The notes under the pieces are model-generated. The model did not search any database, had not been told where the DNA came from, and saw nothing but the letters and a program-made list of their open reading frames with translations. Made by a program: the position numbers and the translations under genes. This document shows, in pieces, positions 12,375 through 13,492 of a stretch of 13,492 nt of DNA. The DNA is from JBKHHU01 sp046539045 (lineage in GTDB: Bacteria; Planctomycetota; Phycisphaerae; SM23-33). Each line of letters starts with the position of its first letter. Position 1 is the stretch's first letter. The DNA lies in assembly GCA_046539045.1 (NCBI GenBank), contig JBKHHU010000090.1:1-13492 (forward strand). The letters run 5' to 3'.

Positions 12375-13492
12375 ATGCATAATTACCCGAGGGCGAAAAC
12401 GTTCTGCCAGGTTTGGGCCCCGGTTGTTGCTGTAGTTCTGTCTCTGGGCACAGCGGTGGCCTGGGGCGAAGGGGAGAAACTGATCCAGGGCTTTGAAAAC
12501 CTCTCCGGCGTCAGAACCCAGGGCGGGAAACTTGCCGATGTTCAGCAGGGCGAGGGAGTCACGCAGGGGGAGCACGCCGCCAGTCTGCCGGCCAAGGCCT
12601 CTGTATTCAGCGTGGTTTCCGGAACAGATTGCAGGAAGTTCGGGTGGCTGAAAATCGACACGCTGAACCCGGAGCTTCAGTCGGCTGCGTTGACCATCAA
12701 TTTCCGCGGAAGGGGCTTCAATGTCCGGCACCGGGGGTATGTCAAAAGCGGCAAGGACACCTTGGCTCTGCCATTGGCGGCGGCCGATTACCTCGACGAC
12801 AAAGGCTGGCCGCCACACAATCTGGACCTGATCATCCACAACGACTCCGGATCGGCACTGGTAGTGGACAATCTCCGCCTGGAACCGGCAGCCGAACTGC
12901 CGGATGGCTGCAAGCTGATCGATCTCGGACCCGACCGTCAGCCCGGTTGGCCCGGTTTCGAAAGTGTCACGCAGACTCCCCTGATCGTCTGGAGTGGCGA
13001 GAAGCGAGTACACGCCAACCAGCGACAGTCGGCCGTCTTCCCGGATCCCATTACCGTCGATTCGGTCGGTCCGTTAATCCGGAACAACTATGGTGATCAC
13101 TTTTACCTCAAAACGCCCGATGGACGCGCGGGCGTGGGATATTTCTGGTACACCCACTATGTCAACGGCTACACCTTGCCGGCGGAGCACTCGATCAAGC
13201 AGGGCAGACGACTGGTAGCCGGGAAGCGGTACTCGCGGTCTATGCTGTTGAGCACGCGCGGGCTGCTGATGGGCAAAGACGGCGACTGGACTCCCGAGTG
13301 GGTCGATGAAGAGATGGCTTCGAAGTTCTGCGATGTGGTGGAGGTGGGGCTGTCTTCCGGCAACAATCGCTTCGACATTAACAACGTGCAGTTGTGCGGA
13401 GTCGCTGTCGGTCCTTCCAAAGCGAAAGCGGCACTGGGTAAGTACGTGCGAATGGTACAGGAAGATGTGTCCCGCTACCGTCGTCAGTTTCT
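12375..13492 (+). CDS. Large secreted protein with beta-sandwich-like domains, 3' end outside window
   Basis: The frame from ATG 12375 stays open for 372 codons to the window end; I translated it by hand and met no stop. GGAG lies nine bases upstream. An in-frame ATG at 12360 is possible but has no good ribosome binding site. A signal peptide is present: basic RAK, the core VVAVVLSLGTAVA, and cleavage probably after A29. Residues about 35-165 look like a carbohydrate-binding jelly roll, beginning IQGFENLSGV and ending VVDNLRLEP, the strand that often closes such domains. Residues about 170-250 show the pattern of a malectin-like or related beta-sandwich: LIDLGPDRQPGWPGFESV, then DPITVDSV and HFYLKTPDGRAGVGYFWY. 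The last part (LGKYVRMVQEDVSRYRRQF) is helical and continues. I cannot name the family; secreted glycan-binding proteins and glycoside hydrolases of environmental bacteria often start this way. A catalytic domain might lie beyond the window. Confidence 0.7.
   Translation, partial: MHNYPRAKTFCQVWAPVVAVVLSLGTAVAWGEGEKLIQGFENLSGVRTQGGKLADVQQGEGVTQGEHAASLPAKASVFSVVSGTDCRKFGWLKIDTLNPELQSAALTINFRGRGFNVRHRGYVKSGKDTLALPLAAADYLDDKGWPPHNLDLIIHNDSGSALVVDNLRLEPAAELPDGCKLIDLGPDRQPGWPGFESVTQTPLIVWSGEKRVHANQRQSAVFPDPITVDSVGPLIRNNYGDHFYLKTPDGRAGVGYFWYTHYVNGYTLPAEHSIKQGRRLVAGKRYSRSMLLSTRGLLMGKDGDWTPEWVDEEMASKFCDVVEVGLSSGNNRFDINNVQLCGVAVGPSKAKAALGKYVRMVQEDVSRYRRQF

Noticed and set aside
12345..13013. 222-residue minus-strand open frame opposite the last gene
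   Set aside because: The plus-strand frame here is longer, starts with a clear signal peptide and stays open to the window end.

Overview
The window is a GC-rich bacterial chromosome segment, by eye about 55-60% GC and tightly packed with genes. It carries most of an extracellular polysaccharide or surface-glycan biosynthesis locus, flanked by two secreted proteins of unknown role. I found no RNA genes, insertion sequences, CRISPR array or phage genes. The organism cannot be fixed from the sequence. The long secreted proteins, an Arg/Ser-rich exported TPR protein with a Thr/Ala/Pro tail, GTG starts and a fused sugar aminotransferase would suit Planctomycetota (for example Phycisphaerae) or a related environmental phylum, but this is a weak inference.

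Layout: two plus-strand genes come first, the 3' end of a Gfo/Idh/MocA-type sugar oxidoreductase (1-585) and a family 4 glycosyltransferase resembling WbuB (623-1852). They converge, with a 13-base gap, on a long minus-strand gene set read from 10989 down to 1866. In transcription order this set holds a membrane-bound WbpM/PglF-type UDP-sugar 4,6-dehydratase (676 aa), a 291-base gap, a 790-aa protein made of two complete DegT/DnrJ/EryC1/StrS aminotransferases joined by a linker, a small PglC-like phosphoglycosyl transferase, a third DegT-type aminotransferase, a heparinase II/III-like protein without a signal peptide, and a GNAT acetyltransferase. From the fused aminotransferase onward the genes overlap, abut or lie within 25 bases of each other, so they are very probably one operon. 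The dehydratase may or may not share its transcript.

Read together, dehydratase, aminotransferase and N-acetyltransferase would make a UDP-activated 4-acylamino-4,6-dideoxy sugar of the bacillosamine type. The small phosphoglycosyl transferase would load it on undecaprenyl phosphate, the GT4 would extend it, and the heparinase-like protein could modify or trim a uronic-acid-containing glycan. Three aminotransferase domains in one operon suggest more than one amino sugar, or a multi-step diamino sugar.

Right of the operon, 10990-12374 holds a minus-strand gene for a secreted Arg/Ser-rich TPR-like protein (11214-12269, behind a consensus TATAAT box). Transcribed divergently from it is a plus-strand gene for a large secreted beta-sandwich-like protein that runs off the window (12375-13492). 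Two starts were moved from the longest open frame on ribosome-binding-site evidence: the GNAT gene starts at GTG 2468 and the TPR gene at ATG 12269.
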